64,000 bases of DNA, taken from assembly GCA_028285625.1 (NCBI GenBank), contig JANQOX010000021.1, positions 62,001 through 126,000 of the forward strand, given 5' to 3'. Under the pieces are notes generated by a model. That model was not told the DNA's origin. It did no database searches and saw only the letters and a list, made by a program, of their open reading frames with translations. Position numbers and translations under genes: made by a program. This DNA is from Myxococcota bacterium. GTDB lineage: Bacteria; Myxococcota_A; UBA9160; UBA6930. Shown in pieces: positions 62,477 through 64,000 of this stretch (within the stretch, counting starts at the first letter, position 1; each line of letters starts with the position of its first letter).

Positions 62477-64000
62477 TCAAGCCGCGCCCGCCCGCATTCG
62501 CCGTCGCGCGTGGTCGATGGCAAGAACCCCAACGGCGAGCAGGCCCGCCCCGGAGAGAGCCGCGCCCAGGCGAAAGCTCCAGGGCGCGTATTCGAACACC
62601 ACCTGGTGGTGGCCGGCCGGCACCGCCACGGTGCGCAGCACGTGGTAGGACGTCCAGATCGGGATCGGCTCGCCGTCGCGCGTGGCGCGCCAACCGGGAT
62701 AAGCGAGCTCCGAGAGGGTGAGCAGCGCCGGTTCGCGGGTGTCGACGTCGAGCACCATGCGGTTGAGGGACTCGTCGGTCACGACGACGGTGCCATCGGG
62801 CGCTGCGCCGCCGAGCGCAACCCCGGGGTCGGCCTCGAGCAGCACCACCTCGCGCGAGAAGGCGCCCAGGCGGATGCGTAGCAGGCGTGCCGGATCGTCG
62901 GGCTCGATCTCGTAGCGCCCGCTCAGCCAGGCGCGCGGCGCCGCGTCGGCTGGCTCGAAGCGCCCTTGGGGTGTGAGGACCGTGCCTAGGCCCAGCAGCC
63001 GTGCTGCACCCGGACGCGGGCGGTCGACGAAGACGTGCTGGAGAAAGCCCGGACGCAGGTAGGGGTCGCCGTCCTCCTCGAGCGCATGCAGCAGCTCGCC
63101 GTAGCGCCGCCAGTGCATGGGCGCGTAGCCGTTCAGGCCGCGCAGGCCGTAGATCGTCTCGGAGTTGGGGTAGAGATTGCGCCCGATGGCGAGCACGCGC
63201 CCGTCGCGCGAGGCCCGGCGCAGCCGGTCGGTATCGGGGCGCGGTGCGTACCAGCCAGCACGAGGCTGCGTCATCTGGCCGGCATAGAGGTTCCAGATGG
63301 CGACGGTCGTGGTCGTGGCGACGATGTGGATCGCGAGGCCCACGGCAAAGCCCTGCGCCCCGAGCCAGCCTCGGTCACGCGCGATCCAGAGTGCGGCGAA
63401 CGCAACCACCGACGCGGTGAGCAGCTGGCCGTGGGCCTGCACGAGTTCGGCTGGATACGGCGTGGCGCCGGGCACCGCGATCGCTGCGTAGGCGAGGCCG
63501 ACGGCCAGCAGCGCGATGAGCGGCACGGCCAGCCTCGCCATGGGTGGCACGGCCTCGTCGCGCAGGGCGTCGAGTCGCGCGGTGGCGAGCACGACCATGG
63601 CCAGGACGAACACCACCTCGGCCTTGGCCGCGATCTGGAGCGTGGCGAGTGCGGGCAGCACGCCGGCGAGGAACGCCCGGATCGGATTCTCGAGCGCCAG
63701 CACGAGACCCACGGCCGCGGCCGCGCCGAAGAAGCCTAGGTCGCCCTGCTGTGCGGAGGGCATGGCCGTGCGGCCGCGCGTGACGAGGCGAGCGAGCTGC
63801 CAGCTTCCGAGTACGAGAACCGGCAGGGCCAGGTAGAGGGGCTCACGCTGGTGATGCGGGGCGTTGCTGAGCGGTGCGAACAGGCTCGACAGCTCGAGGG
63901 CGCCGGGCCACGCCCAGGACCAGCGCGTCACCGCCCAGAGATCGAGCCAGGCCGAAGCGCCGCCGGCCGTGCGCGCAGCCAGCCGCTGGCTGTGAACGGC
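62477..64000 (-). CDS. YfhO-like membrane protein, 5' end outside window
   Basis: The open frame continues past base 64000: translating the last 69 bases in frame gives residues without stops, so the GTG at 63931 in the track is internal. The visible 507 codons hold about eight membrane helices (FFGAAAAVGLVLALENPIRAFLAGVLP and others) and a soluble C-terminal domain (LTLSELAYPGWRATRDGEPIPIW) matching the end of the neighbouring YfhO-like protein. Both pairs of C-termini share the PGW motif, indicating duplication or paralogy. N-terminus is missing. Confidence 0.85.
   Translation of the reverse strand, partial: AVHSQRLAARTAGGASAWLDLWAVTRWSWAWPGALELSSLFAPLSNAPHHQREPLYLALPVLVLGSWQLARLVTRGRTAMPSAQQGDLGFFGAAAAVGLVLALENPIRAFLAGVLPALATLQIAAKAEVVFVLAMVVLATARLDALRDEAVPPMARLAVPLIALLAVGLAYAAIAVPGATPYPAELVQAHGQLLTASVVAFAALWIARDRGWLGAQGFAVGLAIHIVATTTTVAIWNLYAGQMTQPRAGWYAPRPDTDRLRRASRDGRVLAIGRNLYPNSETIYGLRGLNGYAPMHWRRYGELLHALEEDGDPYLRPGFLQHVFVDRPRPGAARLLGLGTVLTPQGRFEPADAAPRAWLSGRYEIEPDDPARLLRIRLGAFSREVVLLEADPGVALGGAAPDGTVVVTDESLNRMVLDVDTREPALLTLSELAYPGWRATRDGEPIPIWTSYHVLRTVAVPAGHHQVVFEYAPWSFRLGAALSGAGLLAVGVLAIDHARRRMRAGAA

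Overview
The window is 64 kb of very GC-rich (roughly 70% by eye), densely coded bacterial DNA with almost no intergenic space. No rRNA, tRNA, CRISPR array, insertion sequence or phage gene was seen, and no gene-free stretch exceeds 300 bases. The gene content (several acyl-CoA enzymes, three PEP-CTERM-type secreted proteins, sigma-54 regulation, Omp85 and OmpA-type envelope proteins, an F420-type reductase) suggests an uncultured Gram-negative of the Deltaproteobacteria/Myxococcota/Binatota kind. That placement is inference; the window holds no marker gene.

Layout. (1) 1-12027: a catabolic island. It has an acyl-CoA ligase (cut by the window edge), a ChsH2-like/ChsH1-like hydratase pair, a two-domain CaiB/BaiF CoA transferase preceded by a short cytochrome P450 remnant, a TetR regulator, a Baeyer-Villiger monooxygenase, a cupin, a FadE29-like/FadE28-like dehydrogenase pair, an Ltp2-like thiolase and a free-standing DUF35 protein. 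The set parallels the actinobacterial igr operon for steroid side-chain degradation, with ring opening by the monooxygenase added. (2) 12040-17534: a PEP-CTERM-type secreted protein, an MBL hydrolase and a two-gene membrane/acyltransferase unit. (3) 17708-21635: a Psp-like stress module: sigma-54 activator, a -24/-12 promoter, a PspA/IM30-like protein and a polytopic membrane protein. (4) 21804-30755: a CmcJ/NvfI-type oxygenase (a 62-bp copy of part of it lies 5 kb away), an ACAD-fold flavoenzyme, a GlxA-type regulator, a second PEP-CTERM-type protein, a secreted sulfatase, SRPBCC and DUF2236 proteins, FolE and an EF-hand protein. (5) 30842-34432: a 1196-residue exported TPR-CHAT-OmpA fusion, the most unusual protein here. 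(6) 34556-41064: an SLC13 transporter, a small secreted protein, an Omp85-like barrel, an amine-oxidase-like flavoprotein, a mini HEWGH membrane protein and a mini kinase-like protein. (7) 41103-53297: an amidoligase/transglutaminase island (alpha-E, circularly permuted ATP-grasp, transglutaminase-DUF2126, an ATP-grasp/alpha-E fusion, a second transglutaminase), followed by type III glutamine synthetase behind a near-consensus sigma-54 promoter. (8) 53367-64000: an F420-type reductase, SDR, DUF1295 protein, a third PEP-CTERM-type protein, a large AAA/TPR regulator and two YfhO-like membrane proteins, the last cut by the window edge.

Starts were chosen from ribosome binding sites and overlaps, and many differ from the longest ORF in the track. 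Two genes (the acyl-CoA ligase at the left edge and the YfhO-like protein at the right edge) run off the window; the first is missing from the ORF track and the second appears there only as a shortened ORF. Many long ORFs in the track are antisense or frame shadows caused by high GC3.
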